Source: Thalassia testudinum
Lineage: Eukaryota > Streptophyta > Magnoliopsida > Alismatales > Hydrocharitaceae
NCBI GenBank assembly: GCA_037157565.1
Contig: JAZHRO010000073.1
Span: forward strand, 16,808,501 to 16,872,500
Length of the DNA stretch: 64,000 nucleotides
Direction: 5' to 3'
Below, piece by piece: positions 54,552-64,000 of this stretch. Below the pieces are notes generated by a model. It was given only the letters and a program-made list of their open reading frames with translations, did not search any database and was not told the DNA's origin. Position 1 is the first letter of the stretch. Every line of letters begins with the position of its first letter. The translations under genes and the position numbers were made by a program.

Positions 54552-55518
54552 ATCTGCTACCTGAGGTGGGGACATCTCAACTTATACCCTCAATCCAAAA
54601 GGCCCCTAAGTTGGAGCTTAAACCCCTCCTGAGCACATTGAAGTATGCTTTCCTTGGCCCTAACGACACGCTCCCTGTCATTATCTCATTTGCATTAACT
54701 GAATCGTAGGAGGGAGCGTTGCTCGAGTGTTTACAAAGACACAAGGAAGTTATTGCTTGGTCGATAGCTGACATTAAGGGTGTTGGCCCCTCCCTCTGCA
54801 TGCATCATATATACACAGACGAGTCCATGAAGCCCTTTCGAGACATGCAGAGAAGGCTCAATCCTAATATGTGGGAGGTTGTCAAAAAGGAGATTTTGAA
54901 ATGGCTGGATGCAGGAATTATCTATCCCATTTCAGACAGTAAATGGGTTAGTCCAATACATGTGGTGTCCAAAAAGGTAGGAATCACTGTGGAAGAAAAT
55001 GACCAAGGAGAGTTGGTGACCACTAGACCCTCAACTGGGTGGAGGGTCTGCATTGATTACCGTCGTTTAAACACGGCTACCTAGAAAGACCATTTCCTCT
55101 TACTGTTTATTGACCATATTTTGGAAAAACTGGCAGAGAACAAGTACTTCTGTTTCCTTAACGGATACTCTGGGTATAATCAGATAGCCGTCTTCCTTAA
55201 CGATCAGGAGCGTACCACCTTCACAAGTCCGTATGACACATTTGCATTCCGCTGAATGCCATTCAGGTTATGTAATGCTCCTGCCACATTCCAACAATGT
55301 ATGATGGCTATCTTTTCTGACATGATCAATGAGTTTGTAGATATCTTCATGGATGATTTCTCTATTTACGGCTCATCATTTGACCTATGCCACTCTCACC
55401 TTGATAAAGTCTTAACCCGTTGCGAAGAGGCAAAGCTAGTGCTTAGCTAAGAGAAGAGCCACTTTATGGTCCAACAAGGCGTTGTTTTCGGCATGTAGTC
55501 TCCAAGAGGGGATTAAAG
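54552..55518 (+). pseudogene. pol: ATH-A reverse transcriptase relic
   Basis: LKYAFLGPNDTLPVII leads in; TAG at about 54707 follows. RT motifs: RRLNPNMWEVVKKEILKWLD, GWRVCIDYRRLNTAT, MPFRLCNAPATFQQCM and FMDD at 55346-55357. TAG at 55082, TGA at 55253 and TAA near 55448 interrupt it. A 1-bp loss near 55490 shifts the frame in the HVVSKRGLKVDKAK region. Confidence 0.9.
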
Positions 55519-56222
55519 GTGGATAAAGCCAAAATTCAATCCATCTCTAAACTTCCATCGCCCACCAATGTTCGTCAAGTTAGATCTTTTCTAAGCCATG
55601 CTGGATTCTATAGGCTCTTCATTAAAAATTTCAGTAAAATCTCTAAGCCACTCTGCAACTTGTTAGCGAAGGATGTTTCCTTTGATTTTGATGACAGATG
55701 TGGTGAGGCTTTCCAAGTCTTGAAGAAAGCCCTTATTACCACACCGATTCTCCAAGCACCAGATTGGGCCCTCCTGTTTGAGTTGATGTGCGATACTTCT
55801 GATTTCACAATGGGAGCGATCTTGGGTCAAAGGGTTGATAGCAAACCTCATGTTTTGCATTATGCCAGCAAGACCCTTACGGAACCTTAGAAAAACTACA
55901 CGGTCACTGAAAAGGAACTTCTTACTGTATATTTACTTTGGAAAAGTTTCGATCTTATTTATTGGGATCCATGGTTCTGGTGTTCACCGATCATTATGCT
56001 TTAAAGCACCTTCTCACGAAGAAAGACACCAAACCTCGTATGATTCATTGGATTATGCTACTCCAGGAGTTTGACCTGGAAATAAAAGATAGGAAAGGAG
56101 TTGAGAATGTGGTAGCAGATCATCTATCCAGGATCCCTATTGACGCATCAACCCCTACTGGCGATATCCAAGAGACTTTTCCTGATGAGTCTCTAATGAC
56201 TGTGGAGGCCAAAACTCCTTAG
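55519..56222 (+). pseudogene. pol: ATH-A RT thumb and RNase H relic
   Basis: RQVRSFLSHAGFYRLFIKNF leads into RNase H: LMCDTSDFTMGAILGQ (catalytic D in CDTSD), then TAG at 55888 and a frameshift near 55925 inside the [15 protein letters not shown] block. The [15 protein letters not shown] segment follows, and the frame ends at TAG 56220-56222. Confidence 0.88.
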
Positions 56223-57470
56223 TTCGCTGACATAGTAAACTATCTGCTCACGAGCATTACCCCCAGTACTTGGGACAAGCAGAAGCGAGACAGGTTTCTT
56301 GCCAATGCTAAATTTTATCATTAGGAGGAACCTGAGCTTTTTAGAATAGGCCCTGACCATTTATTCCGTCATTGCATCCCTGACGAAGAACAAAGGAGTG
56401 TTCTAAGTTTCTACCATGACCTCCACTGTGGAGGGCATTTTAGTGGGAAAAAGACTGCCCATAAGGTTCTTCAGTCTGGCTTTTGGTGGCCCACATTATT
56501 CAGAGATGCACATACATATATGGATGCATGTCAACGTTGCCAGCCGACGGGAACCATTGGAAAAAAGGATGAGACGCCCCAGAAACCCATTCTCCTTGTG
56601 GAGATATTTGATATTTGGGGCATCGACTTCATGGGTCCCTTTCCTGTGTCCTTTGGATATGAGTACATCCTTGTGGCCAGGGATTATGTATCAAAATGGA
56701 TAGAAGCCATACCCATGCGGACTAATGACCATTCCGTGGTCTTGGATTTTTTTAGGGCTAATATCATTTCTCGATACGGGTGCCCAAGGGCTATCATAAG
56801 TGATGGAGGACCTCACTTTAAGAATGTGCACTTCACACGACTACTTCAAAATTTGGGAGTCAACCACATGATAGCCACACCTTACCATCCCCAAACAAGT
56901 GGACAAGTTGAAGTGTCTAATAGGGAGATTAAACAGATTTTAGAAAAAACTGTCAAGCCCGATCGTAAGGATTGGTCAAAAAAATTGAATGATGCTCTGT
57001 GGGCCTACAGAATAGCATATAAAACTCCCTTGGGCATGTCTCCTTTTCGTCTTGTCTACAGAAAAGCGTGTCACCTTCTTGTTGAAATTCAACATAAAGC
57101 TTATTGGGCTATTAAAAACTTTAACTTAAGTATAGATAAAGCGGGAAAGGCACACATGCTGAAGTTAAGTGAGCTTGATGAGCTTCGCAATAAAGCCAAT
57201 GAAACCTCTCAAGCTTACAAACAATGTACAAAGGTCTTCCATGCTAAGCACATCGTTAGAAAGACCTTTGAGCCCAACTAGTGGGTCTGGCTTTTCAATT
57301 CTAGACTTAAAGTATTTCCTAGAAAGCTCAAGTCTCGTTGGGATGGGCCATATGTTGTTATCAATGCCTTCCCTCAGGGAGTAGTAGAAATTCAGAACCT
57401 TACTTCTGGTGTGAGCTTTAAGGTAAATGGTCATCGACTTAAACCATATGTTACTTTTTCAAATGGCTAA
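56223..57470 (+). pseudogene. pol: ATH-A integrase, catalytic core intact
   Basis: The zinc finger shows [18 protein letters not shown] then CQRC. From 56520 an uninterrupted frame of 253 codons holds D36 ([10 protein letters not shown]), D95 (ISDGGPHF) and E131 (GQVEVSN), numbered from that ATG, with the D,D35E spacing. The C-terminal GPY-type module ([12 protein letters not shown]) follows after a TAG at 57279, a CAG-type position before WVWLF. The frame ends at TAA 57468-57470. The core is the longest intact integrase stretch here although the element is the oldest layer. Confidence 0.93.
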
Positions 57471-57764
57471 GTTTTGGACATACTTCAACTTGAGGAGACT
57501 TAGCTCCTCCTACTCTCCTCTTCAGGTGATATTCTTCTATGTCTTTATTTTTCCAATGAGGACATTGTCAATCTTAGGCATGGGGGGTATAACTTGAGGA
57601 TGTTTATAGCATTTATAAATATTTGCATGCATTTAGGATAGCATTAGTTTAAAAAAAAATCTCTTTTCTTGAGCTGAATTGATTAGTCCCTAGCAGAAGA
57701 TTTTTATCAAGAAGGTGTTATTAAAGATCTTTTTCTTAAATTATTTCTAAGTTTAGAAAAGAGA
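57471..57764 (+). other. ATH-A 3' region cut by NAE-2
   Basis: Non-coding. The internal polypurine block (57556-57590, ATGAGGACATTGTC...TTAGGCATGGGGGG) follows the integrase closely. TTAGTCCCTAGCA at 57684-57696 is the complement of the TGCTAGGGACTAA-type core found before other Athila polypurine tracts. NAE-2 begins at 57765. Confidence 0.7.
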
Positions 57765-58450
57765 TGTTGGTCGGACCTGGTTAGGTTGTTAATATGGTGA
57801 TTTTATCGTTGAAGTGTGTATAGTGGTTAACCTAAATCGGACCTAACCATCTCTTTACAAAATTTTTAACCTGGCCTACTTGATTTTATCTTGGTCACTT
57901 TTAGGCCCAGGGTCGAACTTAGGGAAGTGGGGTTACAAGTCAAGTTTCTATGCCTTTCCTACAACGAATCTCTTCCGTTCGTTTATTGTGTTTTTGGTGT
58001 TTTTTTTCTATTTAGATTTTTTTCTGATAATCTTTGTCCTTGAGGCACACCCTCAAAATTAGGTTCTTGGCTTTGAGCCAAAACAAGGTTCCAAAACGGG
58101 TCTTGCTATTTGCATGACGGAGTACCTGCAATTCAAGGATTATCTTTTCTCTTTTATATATTTGTTTATCTTTTTATGGGCATGCAAGAGAAATAGAAAT
58201 AAAGTAAATATAGTATATATATATGTATATACTAAATATGTATAAAGGGGTGGGGTTGGAGGCGGAGATGGAGTGTAGCACGGTGTCGAATCGGTCGTCG
58301 TCTAGAAAGACGCAACCAACAGGATGAGGTGCCGCGTGGAGTGTAAGATGGATGAAGGAAGATGAATGCGAACACGCTTTTTGTATGCGTGTATCGGGGA
58401 ACATCAGCAACTGGTGCAGATATTCCCGCGATACCTCGTATGGTAAGTAA

Positions 58451-58765
58451 TGTGAATATATATATATATATGTATATATGTAAATATATCTATATGTATA
58501 TATATATGGTATAAATATATAGGTATATATATGTAGTTATATATATATATATATATATATATATAAGTATATGTATAGGTAGATATATGTATAGATATAT
58601 GTATTTATATATATATGTATAAGTATGTATATGTAACTATATAGATGTATATATATGTGTGTGTGTGTGTGTATGTATATAGTAATATATGTATATATAG
58701 ATATATGTAGATAGATATGTACATATATATATATATATAGTTATATAGATATATATGTATATATG

Positions 58766-58840
<75 letters not shown>

Positions 58841-58906
58841 AAGTAGGTGTGTATATATATATATGTATGTATGTATATAGACTAATACATAGTTATATAA
58901 GTACTA

Positions 58907-58944
<38 letters not shown>

Positions 58945-59040
58945 GTATACTAATACTTAGTTATATAAATACTACTATATATATAGATATAAGTATATAT
59001 ATATGTATATGTATATATATATATGTATATAATAGTGTAT
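58451..59040. repeat. AT-rich microsatellite in the NAE-2 LTR
   Basis: About 590 bp of TA/TATG units with GT runs, including an almost pure TA run at 58769-58831. Confidence 0.95.
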
Positions 59041-59439
59041 AGGTGTGTGTGTGTATGAAAGTGTGAGTGTGTGTATGTGTGTTTGCAGAGAGAGAGGGAG
59101 AGTGTGCTGTGAGAGAGAGAGAGAGTAGGAGAGAGAGCATTGCTGGAGTGAAGACTGGGAGTTTAAGTCGTCTGCAGCCTCAGGCGTCGTCTGAAGGTTT
59201 CCATGAGCGTACGCGCAGGCTCGTAGGCACGCTGAGAGGCGCGCACACGCAAGGGAGTGGGTGCGGAGGGAGGAACGCAGCGCACCGTGCTATGCGAAGG
59301 GCTGGAGCGGGCGTTAGCAGGCGCACGCGGGCGAAGAGTGCGGGCGACGCAGGCGAGTGAGGGCGCTGGCAGACGCGCGGGCGGGCACTGAAGCAGAACG
59401 TAGGGCGAGACGCGGGCGCTGGCCGGTCGCGGCGCGCCG

Positions 59440-59522
59440 GGTGACCGGATAAGTGAGAAGCTTACCGGTCACCCCGCTGTAGCCACAGTGTTCCGCAGAC
59501 TGGCGTGAACAGTGGCTACAGT
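59440..59522 (-). other. Two consecutive stem-loops in the NAE-2 LTR
   Basis: Stem B: GGTGACCGG (59440-59448) with CCGGTCACC (59465-59473). Stem A: CTGTAGCCAC (59477-59486) with GTGGCTACAG (59512-59521). Confidence 0.6.
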
Positions 59523-60585
59523 GTATGGAAGAGCCGTGCGACCGGGAGCTGGCGGTGTTGTGAGTGCAAATGGCTTGCGGCTGGCTCGGCGCGTGCACAG
59601 AAGAGGTGCGCCGGTTGCTGGCTTGCGGGTGGGACGTCGCGATAGAGCACGCAGAGAGGGCTGCTGGCGTGCGCGGTGGAGGGCGAGGGTGACCTGCTGC
59701 TTGCGCGGTGGCTTGCGGGTGCTGCTGGCGTGTAGTGAAGCTTGGCCGGCCGCTGCAGTGGCGCGCGGTGGTCGGTTGCAGAAGAGAGAGCGTGACAGGG
59801 AGCTTGCGCGAAGAAGCTGGAGGCGAGGGCGCCTGCAGGCGCGCGCGGAAGGCCTGTGTGCGCTGCTGCCGCCTTGCTGCTGCTGCTGTGGGGCTGGGCC
59901 GGCTGCTGCAGGGTAGGCGGTGGCCGGTTGAGCTTCACAGCTAAAGCTTTAGGGTAATGGTTGAAGTGCTTCAAATGAATAAACAAGGAAAGAACCACCA
60001 CGCCCACCGGCTCTATGGTGAGCTAGGCGGTGGTGGACTCACGGTGGTGGTTGTGCACCACCGTGAGGTGCTCCTGTCCGCCAGGTGTCTCCTCAGAGGA
60101 GGAGGGCCTGCATATGGAGGGAGAGGGAGGAGATGGCCTGGAGAAGAAGTGGAGCTGCTGTGCGGGTTCTTTTCGTGGGGAGGACCAGGCTTGCTGCAAA
60201 GAACAAGCCGCGCCTGTTTTATAGAGGAGGAAGGCATGCACAGCCATGCCCTGGCTGTGCATGCGGCTGCAGGGAGTGGCATGCATGGCTTGGCAGGCTG
60301 CTGTGCAGGACATGGCGCGAAGAAGAAGAGACCATATCTTGTAGCCGCGGGAAGAAGAATTTCAAAGTCAAATAGAAATAAAAAATAGAGATGGAAATTT
60401 TGCGAAGCAGCACATGAGGAAAAATGTAATTGCGAGGCCATTTTATTCACTCTCCTCCCCTCTCAATTAAATGCATGCATGCAGGTATATTCACAAATGC
60501 GACTATATCCACCTAATATGCACTGATAATGCTAGGAAATAGCACAAGACGGCATAATTGCAGGTGTATTTTTGCGGTGCAATCA

Positions 60586-60622
60586 TACTCCCATGCCTAT
60601 CTTTTGCTAGTCCCTAGCAAAA
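60586..60622 (-). other. NAE-2 hairpin and terminal polypurine tract
   Basis: On the minus strand, arms TTTTGCTAG and CTAGCAAAA around GGA (60602-60622), then AAAAGATAGGCATGGGAGTA up to the LTR. Confidence 0.85.
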
Positions 60623-61587
60623 CATTTTTTGTAGTATTTAGAAATGATCTTAAGTTGAAGATTTTCTTCTTGAGGTGATATAGGAGTGTTTATTGTTGGA
60701 TATTGTGAGAACCAACTGCAAAGAAGACTACTAGTACTTTAAGTCTCACATGACATAGATCATCTCTCGACTAACCAGGACTCTTGATATTTAAACCTTA
60801 AGTACGATTTCCAAGACCCAGGAGGTTTTTGCCGTACTCGAGAGCTCAAGAGGTTAGGGCTTGTGCAAAGTGACAGATCAAGACTGACCAGATGAACATT
60901 AAGACTCAAGCCCAGGGTTTCACGAATTTTTAAGTAAAGGTTGGTCCCAGTTTCAGCTCATGTCTTCGGATTGACCCTTAAAAAGATGACGGAAAACTCA
61001 ACTCCCATTTTTTGACATTTGTGGCTCAAAGAAGACAGGGTATTTGTGACCTGCCCTGAAGAACTTTTTGTAAGGCGAAGACTTTACAAACATTTGTGAG
61101 ATATACTGACTTATTTGCATCTTTTTTTTTTTTGAAACACATGTCAATATATCTCTTACAACATTATTTGGAGGAGCACACTTTTCTTTTTGGTGGGAGA
61201 GTTTCTTTTTGGTGGAAAGAGTTTCTCCTAAACACAAGACTAAAACCTGGGATAAAAAGTCTACCTGCATGCATAGGTAAGGACTCCACCTTCCCTAATG
61301 AACACTAGGGTTGGATCTTATGTTCACCTAGTCTTTCTTGATATGTGTAGTATGAACCAAGATTACTTAGGCTCTCAAGTAGAAGCAAACCAACGACTCC
61401 TATACTGGTGTCTCAGGTACAAAAATACATCCTTAGTTAGGAGAGATTCTGATCTATCTTGTTAATGCTCAAGTGAATTAAGCCAAGCCTGAGCGAATCA
61501 AGCTTCTGTGGCCTGGAAAGTCTTCAAAACAGCAATTGAATATCCATAAACACTTATTGTATTTATGTTTCAGCCTTCAGATCATTA
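60623..61587 (-). other. NAE-2 3' untranslated region
   Basis: Colinear with NAE-1 21231-22237. It includes the hairpin with arms GAGATATACTGAC (61098-61110) and GTCAATATATCTC (61143-61155), one pair changed relative to NAE-1. Confidence 0.75.
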
Positions 61588-62943
61588 CTAAACACTATAT
61601 ATATATATATATATTCTTTTTCTTGCATATTTATAAATAAGTGGAAACTGCATGATACCATAAAATACCCAGATCCTATGGATGCCTATCCACCCCCTCA
61701 TGCCAAACGATGCTATGTCCTCATATGCATGCAGGGAAAGGTAGAGAAAGGACGAATGATAGGGTAACGAGAGCTGAGGTGCAGGGTATACAGCAGGGTG
61801 GTAGGGTGGGTGGATGGTGGGTGGTGAAGTGAAAAGTGAAGTGATCGTGATAGTGGCGTGAAAAGTGATGGTGGATGGTGAAAGGCCTGGCATTTCATGG
61901 GACGAGAGTGTCCCAGGCGGATCGGAGAACAAGTCGGGAAGAAGAAGTTGGCCCTCAGATTGGCCAAGAAGAGGGACTTCTTGGATAGATGGATCCAAAA
62001 AGGAATAGCCCCAGTGAGAAGTATATGGGCTCAAGGTCCCAGTGTGGAGTTGCAAATCTACCTGATTTGGCGAGAATGAAAGGGCAATCCGGTCTTCAAG
62101 AGTGTGGACCGGCGGTGAGTAGCCCGGATATGACTCAGACCACGAGGTATGGGAAGCGGAGAAAACCTCGTCAGAAGTCTGGCCAGGAGAAGGTACGGGA
62201 CAAGGGAGGGATGGGGGAACGTCACAGTATGTGTTGATCAGGTAGTCGTCAGGTAATCCGCAGTAGTCTGAATAGGTCCCAATTAGCCCGATACAGGCGC
62301 CGACGACCATGTCCTTGTCAGATGTGTCATCTTCAATGCAATCGCAATCAAAGTTCTTGGCTGCCTTGAAGATGTTTAGCTTGATCTTTTCAGATCCAAT
62401 GGCAATCTCAATACAGGATGATTCGCAGTCGATAAGGGCACGAGCTGTGGGCAAGAAAGGTCGACCGAGGATGATCGGACAATCAGAAAGTGAACTAGGA
62501 ACTTCTATATCTAAAACAAGAAAGTCAACAGGAAAACAAAGACTGTTGACCCTAACCACCACGTCTTCCACCACACCCTTCAGGATTTTGACAAAACGAT
62601 CTGCCAACTGTAACGTAACAGGGGTGGGTTTCAAATTTCCCAAGGAAAATTTTTCGAGCATGATGGTCGGTATAAGATTTATGGAAGATCCTAGATCAAG
62701 TAGGGCACGGTTAAAATTGCAGCCTTGGATGCTACAGGAAATAAGCGGTGTGCCCGAATCTTTCTGCTTCGGTGGTAGGTTTGATAGTATAGCACAACTT
62801 GCATAAGGCGAGAGAACCACTGGATTCTTGGTTTTCTTTGACTGTCGCCTGGGTGTTGTGTAGTCTTTGAAAAATCGGGCGATAGTGGGTATGTGGTCGA
62901 TAGCCTCGAGCAAGGGTACCTTGATTTCTACATGCCTGAACAA
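61588..62943 (-). CDS. NAE-2 open frame: aspartic protease with C-terminal tail, no RT
   Basis: 451 uninterrupted codons from the ATG at 62943 (MFRHVEIKVPLLEAIDHIP). Translation may instead continue from gag across the TAG 30 nt upstream of that ATG. Protease motifs: DLGSSINLIP near residue 77, TLQLADRFVKILKGVVEDVV and PIILGRPFLPTARALID. From about residue 215 a Pro/Ser/His-rich tail has no recognisable domain, passes through the internal polypurine block (61690-61724) and ends in a Tyr/Ile microsatellite-encoded run. The intact frame may reflect youth rather than selection. RT, RNase H and integrase are absent. Confidence 0.7.
   Translation of the reverse strand: MFRHVEIKVPLLEAIDHIPTIARFFKDYTTPRRQSKKTKNPVVLSPYASCAILSNLPPKQKDSGTPLISCSIQGCNFNRALLDLGSSINLIPTIMLEKFSLGNLKPTPVTLQLADRFVKILKGVVEDVVVRVNSLCFPVDFLVLDIEVPSSLSDCPIILGRPFLPTARALIDCESSCIEIAIGSEKIKLNIFKAAKNFDCDCIEDDTSDKDMVVGACIGLIGTYSDYCGLPDDYLINTYCDVPPSLPCPVPSPGQTSDEVFSASHTSWSESYPGYSPPVHTLEDRIALSFSPNQVDLQLHTGTLSPYTSHWGYSFLDPSIQEVPLLGQSEGQLLLPDLFSDPPGTLSSHEMPGLSPSTITFHATITITSLFTSPPTIHPPYHPAVYPAPQLSLPYHSSFLYLSLHAYEDIASFGMRGWIGIHRIWVFYGIMQFPLIYKYARKRIYIYIYSV
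61690..61724 (-). other. NAE-2 internal polypurine block
   Basis: On the minus strand, ATGAGGACATAGCATC then GGCATGAGGGGGTGG. It lies inside the 451-codon frame. Confidence 0.75.
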
Positions 62944-64000
62944 ATCACGCAGGTTATCAAAGGCCTACGTATCTTTATTTTTACCTTTTGGCTCCCTCAG
63001 TAGAGCCTCAGAAAATGGAACTGATTCTGGCACTAATTTGGGTGTATCGTCCTCTCACGAATGCGGTGCGCATCCCGAATGAGAGGGCGGTGAAGAAGAC
63101 GGACCAGGATCAGGTCGAGGCAGATTGACAGTCTGCTTGCCGCTCCTCGTAGTGATAGCACTGGACGATGCGGGTCCAGTGGGATCATACGACGGAGGAG
63201 GGTTCGCAATAGGGACATAAGAGTGCGGTGCTATAGCGGGATTAGCTTGAAATCCCGGTGGAATGCTCGGAGCCTGCAGAATCTGATTAACCTGCCCCTG
63301 AGAAGGTCGTACCTGTGGTTGAGGACCACAGGGTACGAAATTTCTCGGGTTTGGGACAGGTTGGGTGGGAAGAGTGCCCTGAGATTGAGTCGTCATGCGT
63401 AGTTGACTGATCTCAGCATTCTGCTACGCCAATTGGTGCTGAAGAGATGTCATGTTCTCTTCATGGCGCTTTGACATTTCTGTCATCATTTGCATCAATT
63501 TGTCAAGAGGACTTGATGCATGTTCGGTTTGCGGTACGCAAGGGCTTGATGGCGGATTTGCCATAGGATTAGACTGGGCCCTTGGGATGACGGGTGCGGA
63601 CGGTCGCATTGGTCCACCTGCGGGGTTTTGGCATTGCGGGTTGTTGGACCATGCAAAGTTTGGATGATTTCGCCACCCTGGGTTATAAGTGGCAGAGAAC
63701 GGGTTATTCCCCAGGGTGCAAGCGTCTTCTATGCCAGAAGACACATCCGCATGTAAGTATGCGTCCGAGCACATGGAAACTTGGTCCTCCGTGTCAAAAT
63801 ACTGGCTCTCAGAAGCTAGTTCCACATGACTTACCGAGTCTCTTGGCGCGACACTCGGTAAGGAAGGTCTCACAGGGTTTCTCGGGATAAGCCTGGTGTT
63901 GGAAGAATTGGGATTGTGACGAAGTGGTGAAGTGGGGGTGTTTGCCAAAGATCGGGCGGGGTTGGCCAGAAGCTCGTCCAGCTTCTTGTGCACGACGGAG
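62944..64000 (-). pseudogene. gag: NAE-2 gag C-terminal region
   Basis: Same frame as the protease. From the window edge: KLDELLANPARS (end of the coiled gag segment, so more gag lies outside), NPFSATYNPGWRNHPNFAWS near 63700-63640, and a Gln/Pro-rich tail. Stops: TAG near 63426 (NAE-1 has CAG), TGA near 63058 (NAE-1 has CGA), and the TAG at the gag-protease border (GAT ACG TAG GCC, near 62971), which NAE-1 shares. Confidence 0.85.

Larger units (their letters stand above)
54547..57764 (+). mobile_element. ATH-A: Athila-type pol fragment, the oldest layer
   Basis: It begins in the protease-RT linker (GTSQLIPSIQKAPKLELKPL), where ATH-B1 inserted, and runs through RT, RNase H and integrase into the 3' untranslated region, where NAE-2 inserted. 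Both ends are therefore insertion boundaries and the rest of the element lies outside the window. It is the least similar of the Athila-type pol copies here. Confidence 0.9.
57765..60585 (-). repeat. NAE-2 3' LTR
   Basis: 2,821 bp. On the minus strand it starts TGATTGCACC and ends GACCAACA, colinear with the NAE-1 LTRs. TATA-like CTATAAAA (complement of 60217-60224), the stem-loop pair at 59440-59522 and an AT microsatellite at 58451-59040. U5 motif CCCTAAGTTCGACCCTGGG (57905-57923). Confidence 0.94.
57765..64000 (-). mobile_element. NAE-2: second member of the non-autonomous NAE family, runs off the window
   Basis: On the minus strand: gag C-terminal region (64000-62944), protease plus tail (62943-61588), 3' untranslated region, polypurine tract (60586-60605) and 3' LTR (57765-60585). 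Primer site and 5' LTR lie beyond 64000. No RT, RNase H or integrase between protease and LTR. The right-hand TSD cannot be checked; the left candidate is AGAGA at 57760-57764. Confidence 0.92.

Noticed and set aside
57683..57698. Pre-polypurine hairpin of ATH-A
   Set aside because: The TTAGTCCCTAGCA motif is in the opposite orientation and has no polypurine tract next to it, so I do not count it as a sixth hairpin.
1..64000. CRISPR array, bacterial operon or phage defence system
   Set aside because: No regular repeat-spacer pattern, no bacterial genes or ribosome binding sites; all recognisable proteins are plant-type Ty3/gypsy retrotransposon parts.

Overview
This window is repeat-rich, heterochromatin-like plant nuclear DNA. 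I see no host gene, tRNA or rRNA gene, CRISPR array or bacterial operon. Essentially every base belongs to an LTR retrotransposon. The plant assignment rests on the clades: Ty3/gypsy Athila-type elements (FMDD reverse transcriptase, primer site complementary to tRNA-Asp) and a Tekay/Del-type chromovirus (FIDD reverse transcriptase, C-terminal chromodomain, tRNA-iMet primer site). Both are known from plants. I cannot name the species.

Layout. The labels are mine. ATH-A (54547-57764, +) is a fragment of the oldest layer. ATH-B1 (1-54546, +) inserted into the pol gene of ATH-A; its own parts are 1-5009, 27986-28365 and 50948-54546. Two elements landed in the integrase of ATH-B1. DEL-C (5010-27985, +) has TSD ACTGG, and ATH-F (28366-50947, +) has TSD GTTAC. 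DEL-C in turn received SOLO-D, a solo LTR (8266-10952, TSD GCGCC), and NAE-1 (14693-25068, +, TSD GGAGG/GCAGG). ATH-F received ATH-B2 (31857-42849, -, TSD GGGAG), a second member of the ATH-B family. NAE-2 (57765-64000 and beyond, -) is a second member of the NAE family and sits in the 3' part of ATH-A. The nest is therefore four layers deep: A > B1 > C > (D, NAE-1) and A > B1 > F > B2. At the insertions I checked, removing the insert and one TSD copy brings the interrupted reading frame back together.

Coding content is relic gag, protease, reverse transcriptase, RNase H and integrase, all with stops or frameshifts. The best preserved stretches are the DEL-C pol (one frame with three stops over about 3.4 kb), the ATH-B2 pol (one frame with a few stops) and the ATH-A integrase (D,D35E intact). 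The NAE elements keep the C-terminal part of gag, the protease and a long frame-open tail, but no reverse transcriptase, RNase H or integrase. They are a non-autonomous Athila-derived family.

The most interesting signal is non-coding. Athila-type families with unrelated LTRs share (i) a polypurine-like block with an upstream ATGAGGACAT motif just after pol, in six elements; (ii) a hairpin directly upstream of the terminal polypurine tract, in five elements, with compensatory changes; (iii) in ATH-B1, ATH-B2 and ATH-F, a 21-nt palindrome plus a duplicated ~60-nt unit in the 3' untranslated region; and (iv) in NAE LTRs, two consecutive stem-loops. These look like conserved RNA or replication signals, and may be how elements without enzymes are replicated in trans.
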